From positions 19,392,967 to 19,456,966 of the forward strand of contig CM030706.1 in the NCBI GenBank assembly GCA_017979445.1: 64,000 bases of DNA, in the 5' to 3' direction. The notes beneath the pieces are model-generated. The model was not told the origin of the DNA. It was given only the letters and a program-made list of their open reading frames with translations, and ran no database searches. The first letter of the stretch is position 1. Each line of letters opens with the position of its first letter. Below are positions 21,149 through 33,988 of this stretch, one piece after another. This DNA comes from Akebia trifoliata. Taxonomy: Eukaryota > Streptophyta > Magnoliopsida > Ranunculales > Lardizabalaceae. A program made the translations under genes and the position numbers.

Positions 21149-22486
21149 TGATGAGTAAGTTTTATACTTACGAATTAACCACTTTTAAATATAATATTTT
21201 GTTAATTTTAGAGTCTTTTAGTTGTTTTTAGTTAAGTTTAGTTTATTTTATACTTTTTATGTGATTCTATGTTTTTATTTGATTTTTATGCTTATTTTGC
21301 AGTTTAGAAACAATATGGAACATTAGGATATTTGACAACTTTTAAGAGAAATTCTGACTCTAAATTGGTTCACTCTCGGAAGAAAAAAGCTAAGTATACA
21401 AGCTAAAAAGTCTTCAAGCCGCAGCTAGATAGAAAACAAGGCCGCGGTGGGAATTCAAGAATTGCACAACAGAAATATGAAAATACAAGCCGCAGCATGA
21501 TATATTGGGAGGCCATGGCCTGCTTACGTTTCCAGTTTTACACGTTAATTTTTGGGGCCGAATTAGCGACGGATTTTGGGACTCTTAAACCCTAATGACT
21601 CCATACCTATAAATAGGAAAGTTAAACCCTTATTCCGAGACAGAAGTTTTGGGATTTTTCTTGGAGGCACAAGATCGAGAAGGAGGACGAGAGCTAGAGA
21701 TTCAACTTTTGAGTTTTATCTTTCTAAACTTTATCTCTTCTCTTGATATTTGTAATCTCTAAGAATGACTGAATACTTTTGTGATTTTGTTTTCTTTTCA
21801 ATGATATACTAATTTCTATTCTAGGGTTATAATGGAACCCATTCATGATATTTGATTAATTTTGTTTCTTTCTTCAATGATTCCACATGTGATTGTTTAT
21901 TCTATCATATGTTTAATGCGATTTAATTAACTGGATATTGATTGAATTGAATCGGTGAACCTTAATAATATCGACAGAGTTGTTTTGTGTTCATGACCTA
22001 GATAGAGTAACATACGCTAATTTGATATAGACATATACTCACGTTGCGTATGCATCCCTTATGAGAGCTTATTCTTAATGAATTCTTCTTGATTTAATTC
22101 TCATAGACATATAAGGAGTTAGTTTAGAAGGGTATTTTTACATGACCATCGACAGAGGCTTGTAGAGAATTTAGTGCTTTTGGGTGACAATTATAGTGGA
22201 TTAATTTATCATAGAGGAAAAGATAATTTAATCAAATGGATTGTTTGGGGGAAATTATAAACCTAGATTTTATCACTCATTGATTTTAAATCTACAAATT
22301 TATTCACTCCATTATTTTTCTTGTTTATTTTTAAATCCTATTTTTACTTTTATTTGGATAAAATTAGAGTGAGATAAATTGGTAATTAGCAATAGATTGG
22401 TATTTAGTCTCCGTGGGAACGATACTTTCTTATCACTTTATTATTTGTTTCGATACGTATACTTGCGTGCGTAAATTTAGACAACA
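21149..22486 (+). mobile_element. LTR-like element, no duplication found
   Basis: Starts TGATGAGTAAG and ends TTTAGACAACA. TATAAATAGG lies near 21610, followed by CTCCGTGGGAACGATACTT and ACTTGCGTGCGTAAATTTAG near the end, which are typical of Athila/gypsy LTR 3' ends. No primer-binding site follows and the flanks (ATACA, CTGCG) do not match, so it may be an old or recombined solo LTR. Confidence 0.5.
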
Positions 22487-23740
22487 CTGCGCACATTGGG
22501 AAAGTAAAACCGACTTCACTTGTGTTGTTTCAAAGACTCAAGGTCAAGCATTTCTAGCTCAAGGGTAAGGAAGTATAGGTTCCTGAAAGGCTAGGATACT
22601 CCCGACATTTCGAGAGGGGTCATTGTGAATGGATAAATTCTCCGACCTATGAGATAACGACACGTGTCACCGAGGAACAGTAGAATTCACTAAGAAAGCA
22701 TTCTTCTGACCGCTTATGTGAGTCGTTCGGGTAGATCACCGAGAGGATGTGTTTGGACGAAATTTAGGGGGAACAAGGTTCCATAAAAGAAAAAGGCTAT
22801 AATCCCTAGGATTTCGAGATTTGAGCGACTGAATTAAAAGGGACTCTTATAAGAAGAATCCCATACAATTATTGTTCCAAAATAGAAGGAGAAAAGGCAG
22901 GAAACATTCAAAATAGCAATTCCCTCTCTATTAATAAAGGAGGACCGCCACATCTAAGGTACGCAATTTTATCTACACAAACCTCTGTTTAATTCTCTCA
23001 AAATCTGACTTAGGCATCAGAGACTCTATGTAACAGGAAACATGGAAGATCTCAAGGAGATGTTCATCATCCGATCGGGAGGAGGCAGATCTCAAAGTGA
23101 TCACAAAAAACACCTCTACAATCCCCAAGGAACTTTCCATCAATTCAAGGTTGACTTGAGTTTTCCATAATGAGGCAAGAGTACCAACCACTCATGCCTA
23201 AACCGCGAGAAGTGATCAATGTTGAGATAAATGAGCTATTGGATACCAACTTAATTCATTCGTGAGACCCAATATTTCAAGTTGGGTGATGAACATTGTG
23301 GCAATACCATCAAAGAATGGAATATTTGCATGTACATTGACTTCACAAAGTTTTCTAATTCATTGATGAGTAATCGAGTTACAATTAAATCTTGATACAC
23401 CATGACGAATAAGAGAAGACATCTTTCATCATAGAGATGGGGACATTTCTCTATCGTGTCATGCTTTTGGATTGAAGAATATAAGACATAATCAATCAAA
23501 GGCCATTGACTAGATTGTTTCGAGGGTAAATTGAAAAGACAAAGGAAGTATATAGAGATGATGCACTTGTGAAAAAGTCCTAAGAGCATAGACCATGTCT
23601 AATAAACTTTTTATATTTGATTTGATGACCGCTTGATTCCAAGTTAGGTTAAAGTGTGATTTTGATTATTAATAAAATTACATGAATATATGAGAATTTG
23701 TATTCTACCCTTGGCTCAAATCTAAGAACAAGGAATCCCC
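22487..23740 (+). pseudogene. Badly decayed gypsy pol fragment
   Basis: Around 23190-23340 plus-strand frames give REVINVEINELLDTN and WVMNIVAIPSKNGI, resembling the RT start (VxxEIxxLLxAGFI ... WLANIVxVxKKNGK) of gypsy elements, broken by frameshifts. The rest of the stretch has no recognisable coding signal. Confidence 0.35.
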
Positions 23741-23759
23741 TATACATACATATATATAT

Positions 23760-24166
23760 GGGGGCGGGCGGTTCATGGGATATATGTCAAAACAAATATT
23801 TTTCAAAATATAGGTTAGAAGTTTTTGATTAAGCAGATTTTTTACAAGGATGGTCACTATGATGAGAAGATCATCCTTGCAAAAAATCAGCTCAAAAATC
23901 TGAAACTTCTAAATCCATCAAAAGTGATTTACAAATTATTGGCAAAAATTGGCAAAAAATCAACAGTCTACATTCTAAATCACTTTTAATGGAGTTAGAT
24001 GTTTCAGATTGGACTATTTTTTTTTTTTCAGGTGATCTTCCCATCATAGAGATCATCCTCACAAAAAAATCAGCTCAATCCGAAACTTCTAACCAATATT
24101 TTGAAAATTTATTAATGTTACATTGTTTTTACATATGTTTTTTCACATGTCCCTTGATCCGTTCCC
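23760..24166. mobile_element. Palindromic element P1
   Basis: Begins GGGGGCGGGCGGTTCATGGG, ends TCCCTTGATCCGTTCCC. The two halves are inverted copies around about 23955, each containing a smaller hairpin made of the AAACTTCTAA / TTAGAAGTTT and GATCATCC / GGATGATC blocks. Flanked by (TA)n. Confidence 0.75.
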
Positions 24167-24177
24167 ATATATATATA

Positions 24178-24535
24178 CATATGTAAAAACAATGTAACAT
24201 TAATAAAGTTTCAAAATATGGGTTAGAAGTTTCGGATTGAGCTGAGTGATGATGATCTCTATGATGGGAAGATCATCTGAAAAAAAAAATTAAAAAATCA
24301 GTCCAATCTGAAACTTCTAACCCCATTAAAAATGATTTAGAATGTGGATCGTCGATTTTTTGCAAATTTTTGCCAATAATTTGTAAATCACTTTTGATGG
24401 ATTTAGAAGTTTCAGATTGAGATGATTTTTTATGAGGATGATCTTCTCATCATAGTTACCATCCTTGCAAAAAATCAGCTCAATCCAAAGCCTCTAACCT
24501 ATATTTTGAAAAACCATTATTTTTACATATGTCCC
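24178..24535. mobile_element. Palindromic element P2
   Basis: Same internal modules as P1 (TTAGAAGTTTCGGATTGAGC ... GCTCAATCC), inverted around about 24360, bounded by ACATATGT and TA tracts. P1 and P2 together also form a larger inverted pair centred near 24160. Confidence 0.72.
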
Positions 24536-24555
24536 ATATATATATATATATATAT

Positions 24556-24932
24556 GGGAAATGTTCAGCACCCTAAGTTTTACCACACACTTTAACAAAC
24601 GTTTTTTGTCCTACATGGGTTAGAAGTTTTGGAATGAGCTAATTTTTGGTGAGGATGATCTCTATGATTAGAAGATCATCCTCCCCAAAAATCAGCCCAT
24701 TTCGAAATGTTTAGCCCCATGTTTACACGTTGAAAAATCGTGGACCGTCCATTTTTTGTAAATCAATTTTGATGGGTTTAGAAGTTTTGGAATGAGCTGA
24801 TTTTTGGTGAGGATGATCTCCTCACCATAGAGATCATCCTCACCAAAAATCAGCTCATTCCGAAACTTCTAACCCATGTAAGACAAAACGCGTTTGTTAA
24901 AGTGTGTGGTAAAACTTAGGGTGCCGAACGGG

Positions 24933-24936
<4 letters not shown>
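24556..24936. mobile_element. Palindromic element P3
   Basis: Terminal inverted repeat GGGAAATGTTCAGCACCC / GGGTGCCGAACGGGACCC. Then AGTTTTACCACACACTTTAA on the left is matched inverted on the right. Inner hairpins have the TTTTTGGTGAGGATGATC stem. The whole 381 bp folds on itself. It lies exactly between two (TA)n tracts. Confidence 0.8.
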
Positions 24937-24977
<41 letters not shown>

Positions 24978-24979
<2 letters not shown>

Positions 24980-25357
24980 GTCCCGTTCAACACCCAAGCA
25001 TTTACCCAACAATTTGGCCAACATGTTTTGGCCTACATGGGTTAGAAGTTTTGGAATAGGCTAATTTTTGGTGAGGATGATCTCTATGGTGAGGAGATTA
25101 TCCTCACAAAAAATCAGCCTATTCCAAAACTTCTAGCCCCATCACAAATGATTTATAAAAAATGGACGGTCCACGATTTTTCAACTTGTAAACATGGGGT
25201 TAGAAGTTTTGGAATGGACTGATTATTGGTGAGGATGATCTTCTAAACGTAAGATCATCCTCACCAAAAATCAGCCCATTCCAAAACTTCTAACCCATGT
25301 AGGACAAAACATGTTGGCCAAATTGTTGGGTAAATGGTTGGGTGCTGAACATTTCCC
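24978..25357. mobile_element. Palindromic element P4
   Basis: Termini GGGTCCCGTTCAACACCC and GGGTGCTGAACATTTCCC, inner arms AATTTGGCCAACATGTTTTG matched inverted, 380 bp. Left border is a 40-bp TA tract. The right border runs into a partial fifth module (25358-25412) that ends in TA repeats. Confidence 0.8.
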
Positions 25358-25412
25358 AACCATTCCAAAACTTCTAACCCCCATCACAAATGATTTACAA
25401 AAAAATATATAT

Positions 25413-27184
25413 ATAAAAGGCCAATTGCATGTTATAGATGAGTCGGTTTTGAGTGTACCAAATTGTAGTCCAAATATCCATGAAATCATCATCATCGTCG
25501 TCGTCATCATTAAAGTAAAAATTTGGGACTGACTAAATGAATCCTAGTGGCCCATTCCATTTTTTCCAGAGGCACGTTTTATGTTATTGAAAGTGTTTTC
25601 ATTTCAATTTCCAACTATCTGAATTAGTGGGCCCAAATAAGTGTTCTGCATGACATAGTAGTGCTCCACATTTCTTATATGTGAAAATGCTATGTGTGTA
25701 GTAGAATATATCTTTGGCCTATATACCTTTTGGTAGATCCATATATCAAAAAATCAGTGCCCGTGATTGGTGATTTCTTGCTTTTTCTATCAGGGGCTTA
25801 GTTATGAGCCTGGGTTTGGACATTTCAACTTGACCTCAATTCGGGTTGAGAATTTGGGTAACCCAACTCAACACGTACCACTTGTTATATACATATTTTT
25901 ATATTAGTTATATATTTTTAAAGTATTTTTTGATTACTTCTACATATATTTCTAGTAACTAAGGAAAAAAATCTCTTTTTTTTAGCTATCTTTTTATTTG
26001 AGTCTATTATTATATATGTTTATATATAGTATGTCAATATTTCTTGAAGATGAAGAGTCATTTTTTTTTATAAGTTTAGAAGAGAGAAAATATAATAAAT
26101 AAATAAATAACTAATACTCCATTTTTCTATCAAGACATTCTTTAAATGATGGATTTGAAGGTTATATGCGATTATATTTACTAGTGGTTTTGTATTTAAT
26201 ATTCTACTTCTTTTTCTAAGATATAAAATTTATTTGCTGATCAAAATGATATTAGGGTCAACAAGCTTGACCTGCCCAACCAACTCAACCTGTAAAGATC
26301 CGATTTTAGATTGGAAGAATAAGACATTTTATTGAGTTGAGTTTAAAATGATAATTTTGTGAGAAAATTTATATATTTGGAAATTCAAGACTTAAATGCC
26401 TTTAAGTGGATAAAATTTCTGATTTAGAAATTTTAAAGAGTTGAAGTGGAAATAATTATATTCTTTTTATTTGTTAGAAATGGAGAAACTCAAATTATTT
26501 ATTTATTTAAATTATTTTCTTTTGCTAAACCCTTTAGCTTAAGTGGTTGAAGGTGTTGGGCCCATGAATTGGGTTATTCTAGTAAGAGGATTTTTAGGGA
26601 GGATGTAGGTGATTAAATCTAAGAGGTCAATTGATCAGTAGGTATGGAAGGAAATATTTTAAATTAATTTGAAGAGGAGAAATAGAAACATTTTAGTCTC
26701 AAAATTTTGATGATTGATGACTCATGAAGCCCAAAATGGAAAGCTAATTCGTTGGACCTTGGATGGAGCAAGAGAAATTTATTCATCTCCTTATATAGTT
26801 GATTGATTGAAACACATGTTTTCTTTTTATTTGAAATATTTTTCAAATTGGGGAAATCATATTATGAAGAAAAATTTTAAATTAGTTATCATCTTTTAGT
26901 ATTCTTACTTTGCAGAAAAGAAATTTGGGATGGTCTTCTTGAAAATCTTCCCTTGTGTTATTTATTCAATATATATAGGAAATTAACTTGTTTGTGTTAT
27001 TCAATATGAGGAAAGATACCATGAGTATTTTTCTTGCTCTTTCTTTGGTTGTTGGGTTAGGAAGATAATTGAGGTTACATAAGAAGACTTATGTTGTAAT
27101 TATCCAATGGCTAAAATTTAGTATTATTTAGATTTGGAAATGAGGGTTGAGATTTTTCAAAAATAGGATGATAAGAATGGAGAA
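25413..27184. other. AT-rich intergenic stretch
   Basis: Nothing supported: short frames only, a GTC/ATC trinucleotide run near 25485-25510, and no transposon ends recognised. Confidence 0.6.
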
Positions 27185-27440
27185 CAAAAGAAAAGAAATC
27201 TTATATACAAAAATGTAATTTATTACAAGATTTATCCTTCTTATATACAAGAAGTCGGGAAGATTCTCTTGCTTGTAGAATCGTAAGAAACATACAAATA
27301 ATAATTAAGGATTACATGATAAGGAAACAAAAATATTACAAAATATACACAACATGCTAGGACAACAAGAGTGTAGTAACTCAGTATTAGAATTCTAATT
27401 ATATTAGAATCCCAATACTGAATCATATAAGATCGTAATA
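27185..27440 (-). mobile_element. Copia 3' LTR remnant
   Basis: Lies directly after the copia polypurine tract on the minus strand. Includes TTGTATATAAGAAGG (TATA-like), a short palindrome around 27384-27420 and a T-rich end. Starts TATTACGATC, where TG would be expected. The far boundary is approximate. Confidence 0.6.
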
Positions 27441-27454
27441 CTCCCCCTCAAGTT
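27441..27454 (-). other. Copia polypurine tract
   Basis: The minus strand reads AACTTGAGGGGGAG, the usual plant copia tract that follows the end of pol. Confidence 0.85.
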
Positions 27455-27618
27455 GGCATGTGGATGTTGTGAACACTCAACTTGTGAATAAGAGAATGAA
27501 ATTGAGAATTACTGAACAGTTTGGTGAAGACATATGCAGGCTGTTGAGAAGTCGAATAGGTGCAGTACGAATCAAACCGAATTGAACATTTTCACAAATA
27601 ATGTGACAATGGATCTCA
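27455..27618 (-). pseudogene. Copia pol C-terminus (RNase H end), left of CACTA
   Basis: The minus strand encodes the terminal part of copia RNase H (DCHIICENVQFGLIRT) and the short tail before the polypurine tract. It is continuous in register with 38106 onward if the CACTA element and one copy of its TCA duplication are disregarded. Frame changes near the end. Confidence 0.8.
27616..27618. repeat. CACTA duplication TCA (left)
   Basis: Three bases before CACTATG. Repeated at 38103-38105. Confidence 0.85.
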
Positions 27619-28594
27619 CACTATGTGAAAAAGGCCCATATTTGACGGTCTTAGGCCGTCAAATTTTGAGAAATTTGACGGACCCTCCCATCAAATATTC
27701 TCTTGTAGAATTTTTTTTTTTTTTACAGCCCTCGACTATCAAATTATTGGAGAATGAACTTAAGAAAAAAAAAATCCATAGAGTATGACCGTCGAATTTT
27801 GAGGTTTAACAAACAATAGCACGGTCCTTTAATTCACCAATCACAATGAACGAAATAATAATAAATAAAAAAAATCAGAAAAATAAAAAACAAAAAAAAA
27901 AATCATAGAACAAGAATATGATGGGCATCCATATCGACCATAAAAACCAAAATAGATACTCATTTGGTTGTCATGTAATACGAAGTGATAATTAAAATCA
28001 TAAAAATTTGGTTTCTATCAATTAAGCAAGAAAGCTACCACAACTCAGATAGGCACCAAACAGACTATCAAGTTATGACACATGTTACACACCCTTTGGT
28101 TGCTTACATCCTATACATGATTCACCACAATGTAGGGACTAGTATACATAGTTTTACACACACGCACACACAAATATGCATATTCTGTAGTCATCAATAA
28201 AATCCTCAAACTGTCATCTTACAACTCTTGTAAGGAGCGACTCAATAATCACATTGTCTCCTTAGTAAAGATTAGGTGGACTCTTTTGCAAAACCCCCTT
28301 TTTGTTGTACAGATGGTATTGCTGGTTTGTAACTCTTCAAAATTGAAAGAAAATTATAATCTGGAAGTTTCTCTGCCAAGACAAATACTACTCATGAACA
28401 CTATAACCGATTTAAGTCATTTGGTAATTTTGTAAAAAACATTACAAAGGCTAATAGGTCTCAATTAAACAAAAGAAGTGGGTACCTCAACTTTCGGAAT
28501 AAAGGCAATGGAAGTATAATTTACTTCTTTGTCTAGTTCAGTAGTTTTGACAAAATATATAATTGTTTTAGCAAGTAATTTAGTATTATAGGGG

Positions 28595-28855
28595 TCAAAG
28601 ACTACCATATCTTTCTGGGTGGTTGATCATGTCCATCATTCGATCATAAAGATTTCCATAAATCATTTTGTTCCCCGGAAGCGATGCTTGTAGTTGAACG
28701 AGCAATTTCTGTAACTTCGAATTATAGATACAAGCATTTGTATTCTCATGATCCAAACATGTGCACTCGACTGGATTCTCGAATTTTGCAGTCATCTGGA
28801 TTGGTATGCAACCGATCGGACTAAGACCTGGAACTGCAAAGATACAGCATCCCAT
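28595..28855 (-). pseudogene. GDSL esterase/lipase exon fragment
   Basis: The C-terminal part of a plant GDSL lipase: the GLSPIGCIP block, then Cys-containing spacers (CTCLDHENTNACIYN), LQASLPGNKMIYGNLYDRMM and NHPERYG. The family is secreted Ser esterases. The catalytic GDSL serine block and GxND block are upstream and absent, and the final Asp/His block is not in the fragment. Lies inside the CACTA element, so it is most simply a captured host exon. No start codon context and no adjoining exons could be found in the neighbourhood. Confidence 0.82.
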
Positions 28856-29039
28856 ATCGTATAGTTCCTATAAATACATTAACAAAAAAAAAATTCTAAT
28901 ATAATTATTTTGTTAGCATGAACGATTATATAAAAACAAATCTAAATAATAAAAAGTTGTATAAATTAAACATATACAAAAAAAATTGGATGGGATCAGT
29001 TGACTCATAAAGAATGATACATCATAGGGATTAATGATT

Positions 29040-29600
29040 ATGTGCATGAGAGAGAGAGAGAGGTAGGTGAGTCACCTTACACCAAGTGAATTTGTTTACG
29101 TATGAAATAACATTATTAAAATCTGCCATTGATTGGATAGAAGGAAGACGACCACCCCTTTTTTCTTTGGCCAAAGGAACAACATTAAAATCTCCAGTCA
29201 CTAACACAGAGTCAGAAAAATTAAATTTGCCTTCAAGGTTAGCCTGAAGGTCCCTTCTTGCCTCAAACAATACAAATTTTTGCAAGAACCCAATTAATTG
29301 AAGCACTTAGAATAAGGAATTGAGAATCAGAAGAGCTAACAGTAATCTAACTGGGAAAACCAAATGAAAATAACCATATGGACCCACAAACATCATTACA
29401 ATAAGCCTTAGTAGCTTGTAGGTCGGATTTAATTCGAAGGAAGTTATTCTGCATTCTTGACATGGGCTCTAATATTATAATAAACAACAGTTTTTTTTTC
29501 ATACTTCAAACGTTTAAGTCTATCCAAAGAGGAGGCATTCATTATACCTCTTATGTTCCAAATGATGACCGACATCATTGATCAAATGAAAAACTCATGC
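29040..29600 (-). pseudogene. LINE (L1-like) endonuclease fragment
   Basis: Minus-strand pieces give MSVIIWNIRGIMNASS near 29580, the usual start of plant LINE ORF2, and VLVTGDFNVV ... EKRGG ... MADFNNVI ... NKFTWC at 29060-29220, the catalytic DFN block of the apurinic endonuclease domain. Multiple frameshifts. No RT part follows, so this is a truncated insert within CACTA. Confidence 0.7.
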
Positions 29601-30203
29601 TTGTCATCCAGATAAAAAGTGAGCACCTTTATCATTTTATACACACAATAGATAACCTGACGACAACTAAAAAATCTTTACCTTCAGCTAACCTCAGCAA
29701 AATGCTTGGAGAAAGAAAATCCCTTTTTTTGAGTCTTATCAGAAGACACCAAATATGCGTTGGATCATCATTTTCCTTCCTCCTTTATCCGGGCTTGGGA
29801 CCGGTACTATAAAAGGTTTAATTTTTTCATTGGCGGAGTTAAAAAAGTTTACCTAAAAACAAAAAACTATTGTTACTAATTAAATAATATAAAATAATGT
29901 GAAAGTCCTAGAAGACAATAAATGAGTCAATAAGTAAGTCTACCATTGAATATGTAATGAATCAATTAAAGTCATATAGAAATGCATATGTAGTACATAT
30001 CCAAAGACAATAGAAATGTAATACAAGTCCAAAAGACAGGAGTGGGTCATGATATGATATATGTCATCATACAAGACAACCTAATGATGGAGCCTATGTC
30101 AAATGAATCAATAAGAGTTATAGTATCAAGTCACCACTAGAATATGTAATACAAATCCAAAGACATATCTAAAGACAATAGAAGTTCAAAAGATATAAAG
30201 GAA

Positions 30204-30470
30204 TCATGATATGATGTCTGTCATCATACGAGGCCACCTAATGATGGAGCCTATGTCAATGTTCGCAAACATCATTCCCTCAGTCACATCCTTATCCTGT
30301 AGTTGTGCAGACATGTCAAAAATTTCATCAATAAGGACATGATAGTAATCCAGGGACAATACCTCTACATGAACAAGTATCCCATTGGCATAGATTTTAG
30401 TCAAATGGAGGTTGCACAAATCGCACCTCTAACCATGTGGGGCAGGATAGTGCGATGATGTTATCCCCTA
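30204..30470 (-). pseudogene. Fragment resembling CACTA-associated protein of unknown function
   Basis: A 71-residue frame (ANGILVHVEVLSLDYYHVLIDEIFD ... ANIDIGSIIRWPRMM) has the pattern 'V-A-G ... L ... VxVD ... ALL ... IGSIVAWPR' found in plant CACTA-linked proteins. Recognition is by pattern only. Confidence 0.35.
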
Positions 30471-30675
30471 CAAATAATTAAGAGTATTAATATTCTATAC
30501 AAGATAATTAGAAAAATCTAATTTTAACAAAATGTAGATTAGTACCTCAAAAGAACTTCCAACGTCATACTGTGAAGAGGACTTGGTAGATGACTGCGGC
30601 ACTGAGTTTAACTTCTCTGTGAAATTTTGAAGTTGCTGACTCATATTGAATACATGACCTTCCAACTTTTGTATC

Positions 30676-31072
30676 TCAATTTGTTTTGGAGCAATGTACT
30701 ACAATTGAATTCTCATCGATACATAGTCCATGCCCATTGAAGCTCAGACAACGTCTCGGACAAGAAAATGAAGAAGAAGCGCGATTTGTGGTTAATGTCG
30801 AAGAAGATGGTGCATCTATCGATTGGACAAGTCTTGTACTTCTTTTTTGAACCACAAGGGCATACCTTGTTTCTTGGTATTTTCTGCAGGAATAAAGAAA
30901 AAGAAGAGGAAATAACATTATTAACATACGCATTGTATTCATAGGTGTAACTTGGTATAATATCATTATTACAGCACATATTTGTTGATAAATTAATTGA
31001 AAACATTTTTATGGAAATAAAGAGGTGGTTGTAATTAGCGTTTGAAGTGATAACCTTGTCCTCATGTTGCAA
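30676..31072 (-). pseudogene. SEC-C motif exon, OTU-deubiquitinase-like
   Basis: A CAG acceptor (near 30896) is followed by PRNKVCPCGSKKKYKTC, a SEC-C zinc motif (CPCGSxKKYKxC). In plants this motif ends OTU-domain deubiquitinases (OTU3 type), where it is followed by a serine-rich tail. Here a frameshift after the motif leads into SIDAPSSSTLTTNRASSSF. The OTU catalytic domain is not present. Captured fragment within CACTA. Confidence 0.6.
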
Positions 31073-31099
31073 TCTGTTATCATCACGACTTGGTCTAAT

Positions 31100-33983
31100 A
31101 TCATCATTTACTTAAAATTATCAGTTTTCAATTCACATTTGGAGTTCAAACACTAGAATAGCATAATACGATTAAAGATTCTAAAACTCTACATCAAACT
31201 AGCAACCTTAATCAGAATTGGCTTAGTTGACCCATTGCAAGGATCTTCTTTCAACCTTATGCTATTGTAATGTTCCTCATTATGATATGATCTGCAAGAA
31301 CGTTTGCCAATTTAATTAATGAATAAAATGACCAATTTTTGTATTGTAAAATACATAGTAGCAACTAATATTTGGGGAACAATCTATCATATATCAAATA
31401 AAAAATATATATATTGGGGAACATAAGAATATAAAAGTAGCTTTTAAGGAAGAAGTTGATCCAACAATATAGCTGTCAACATATCTAGATCTGTGGTATC
31501 TGTTGAATAATTATGGTGTTAAAGTTCATCAATATTCAAAGGCCTCACTCAATGATAGTATTGACTTCTCTTCATTTGTTGGTCCTATTTGTTCAAAGGT
31601 AAGTTGACTACGTGCATTTAAGGTCCTCCCTAGTCTTGGAATAGATGAATTGGTATGCAATAGATTTTGGAATAGGCATATAACTAAGGTAATTAGTCTT
31701 TCTTTCTTTGTTACTATATAAATTCGAGGGGCTGCAACCTTAGTCACAAAAGGCTCTTGTTATTTATATTTTTTTTTGAAGTCTTGTTCAAACGCGTTTT
31801 GTACCTCTAATGATTAAAATGTGATATTTACAAAAACAAAATTGTGGTTTAAGTTTTAAACACGTTTTTCAGAAAATAAAATTAATAATAACCTGTTTTT
31901 TTGTAGGTCAATGGTTAATTTGTGTAGCCTTAAGGTTGTTTGTGATTTGGTTTACACATTGTTTAATTGGGATTTGATGATAATGTTTTAATGTTATTTT
32001 TTTCTTGTGTGTTATTTTGCTCACAATGTATGTTGATGGTTAGATCTTTTTTAGCATGATAAAATATATAATTATATGTGAAAACATGTTATCATACATA
32101 GATATACAATAATGTTCCTTTTTTCTTTTTCTTTTTTTTTTTTTTTTTTTTTTTGTTCAAAAATATATTGGAAACTTAGAATAAATCTCAAATTTATTAT
32201 TATTATTATTTTTTTTTTTTCTCATTTCCTTATCTTTTTTTCGGAAGTTTTCCCTTGCCATTTTAAACCCCTATTCCAATCTAAGCTCTTCTAAACAGTC
32301 TTCACACTTGAGATAGGTGGATAGCTGAATAAGAGTATTAGGCAACAATGCCATCTAAGAAAAGAAATATTGCAGTATTCTTTACTCATTATTTTGAATA
32401 TTTCATAAGTGTTATATGCTAATCATCCATAATTACTTCAATCTATTTAAATTGACCTTTATACATCGAAAGAAAATCTCCAAGATAGAATTCACCTTTC
32501 TATGTCAAAAGAAAATCTCCAAGACATAAATCATTTCCCTCTATCCTACATCAACTCTTGCCTTTTTTCCAATGTCACAATAGGACTCAGCATTGCAACC
32601 TACAGGATCATGCAACACAAAAAATCTGTATAGCCAAACAAGCAAATGGAGAAAGGCCAATTTGTCTTCCTTATACCAATTATGTGTGATTGATTTTTTT
32701 ATTCTTCTCATCTTAGTTATTTCATATCTCCACTTTTGGTAAATTAGAACGTGTCATTCTTTCATCGTGTTTACTTAGCATCTTCTATGTGAAAACTGCA
32801 AATAATTACATACTACCACCTGTGTTTAAAGTTTAAAATAGATGCTTAATGAATATTAGGATTCTTCTACAAGTGCCCATCAGCTAAATTGCAATTTTAC
32901 CATTAGAATCTTAAAAACAGACGAAATAAATTTAAAAAAAAATAAAAATCAAAACAAACCAATATGTCAACAATAAATGATATTTTTCTAGCACTCCAGT
33001 CAGAATGATACATGATGGACCTTTGCTAAGAATGTTTGCCACTTGTTCATTGGACAAAACATTAGTACTTTTCAGTAATCGGACTTAATAAGCTTTTACG
33101 TATCAGAGTTAACCAATGACACAACGAAATGCACTTGTCAATATATACTGAACCAGAATGTTTCTGAAGATCGTTTCATCATGAATATGTCATGAATTCT
33201 CTGCTTTTATACATGAAGTTGAAACAAGTTTTATACTTTTATTTCTTAAAGCACTACCATGAAAGATTTCTTTCGAAAAAGATACAATAGTTAGGGGTAC
33301 ATTATAATTTGTTCTCATCTCTAATCAACATAGTTAACTTCTATCATCATTTAAAGAAGTCCCTAACATAGTATACAGAAAATGTATCAAACAAAATAAA
33401 TAAATAAAAGAACTTACAAATGGATCATACGAGGTGCATTATCTTCAAAGTTTCGTATGTACCAACGGGGTGACATAATCTGCATCAAGTAAATTAAGAG
33501 CATACTTCAACCTCTCAAGTGAAGCTTTCCCAGTATTGATATTGCCTCTACTGCTATACAAGCAACCATCTCTTTTGATAGCTTGTTAAAAGACCACAAG
33601 GAATCAAAAATCACAAATAAATAGCCAAAGTTATAAATCAGAGGAAACAAAAAAGCTTCGTACATCTAGTTCTTAGAGTTCCAGAGATCCCCTAGACTTG
33701 GACCAAGCATATCCCATGTTCAGTTCTTTTAACAAGTTAAGATCGGATTTTTGCAACCCAAAATCGAATAGAACTAGAATTGTTCACATATCAATTTTTT
33801 CCTGAATTGATAACAAGGGTCCCACCTCCGCAGCTACCATATGTCAAAATCTTGTTTTGCAGGGATTTGAGTCTTTAACTTCTGTCAAAGAACTGAACCT
33901 CTTAAATTTTACAGCAACCTTTAAATGAAAAGATTAATGATTAGCCAAATTCCAAGTTTTTTGTTAGGATATTATGTGCAAAT
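31100..33983. other. CACTA interior without clear genes
   Basis: AT-rich, with poly-T runs (32110-32155, 32205-32220). A minus-strand stretch near 33440-33560 reads GCLYSSRGNINTGKASLERLKYALNLL in one frame and looks exon-like, but its family is not recognised. Nothing else supported. Confidence 0.4.
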
Positions 33984-33988
33984 GCGCG
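33984..33988. repeat. Target-site duplication GCGCG (left)
   Basis: Matches 35682-35686 and brackets solo LTR C. Confidence 0.9.
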
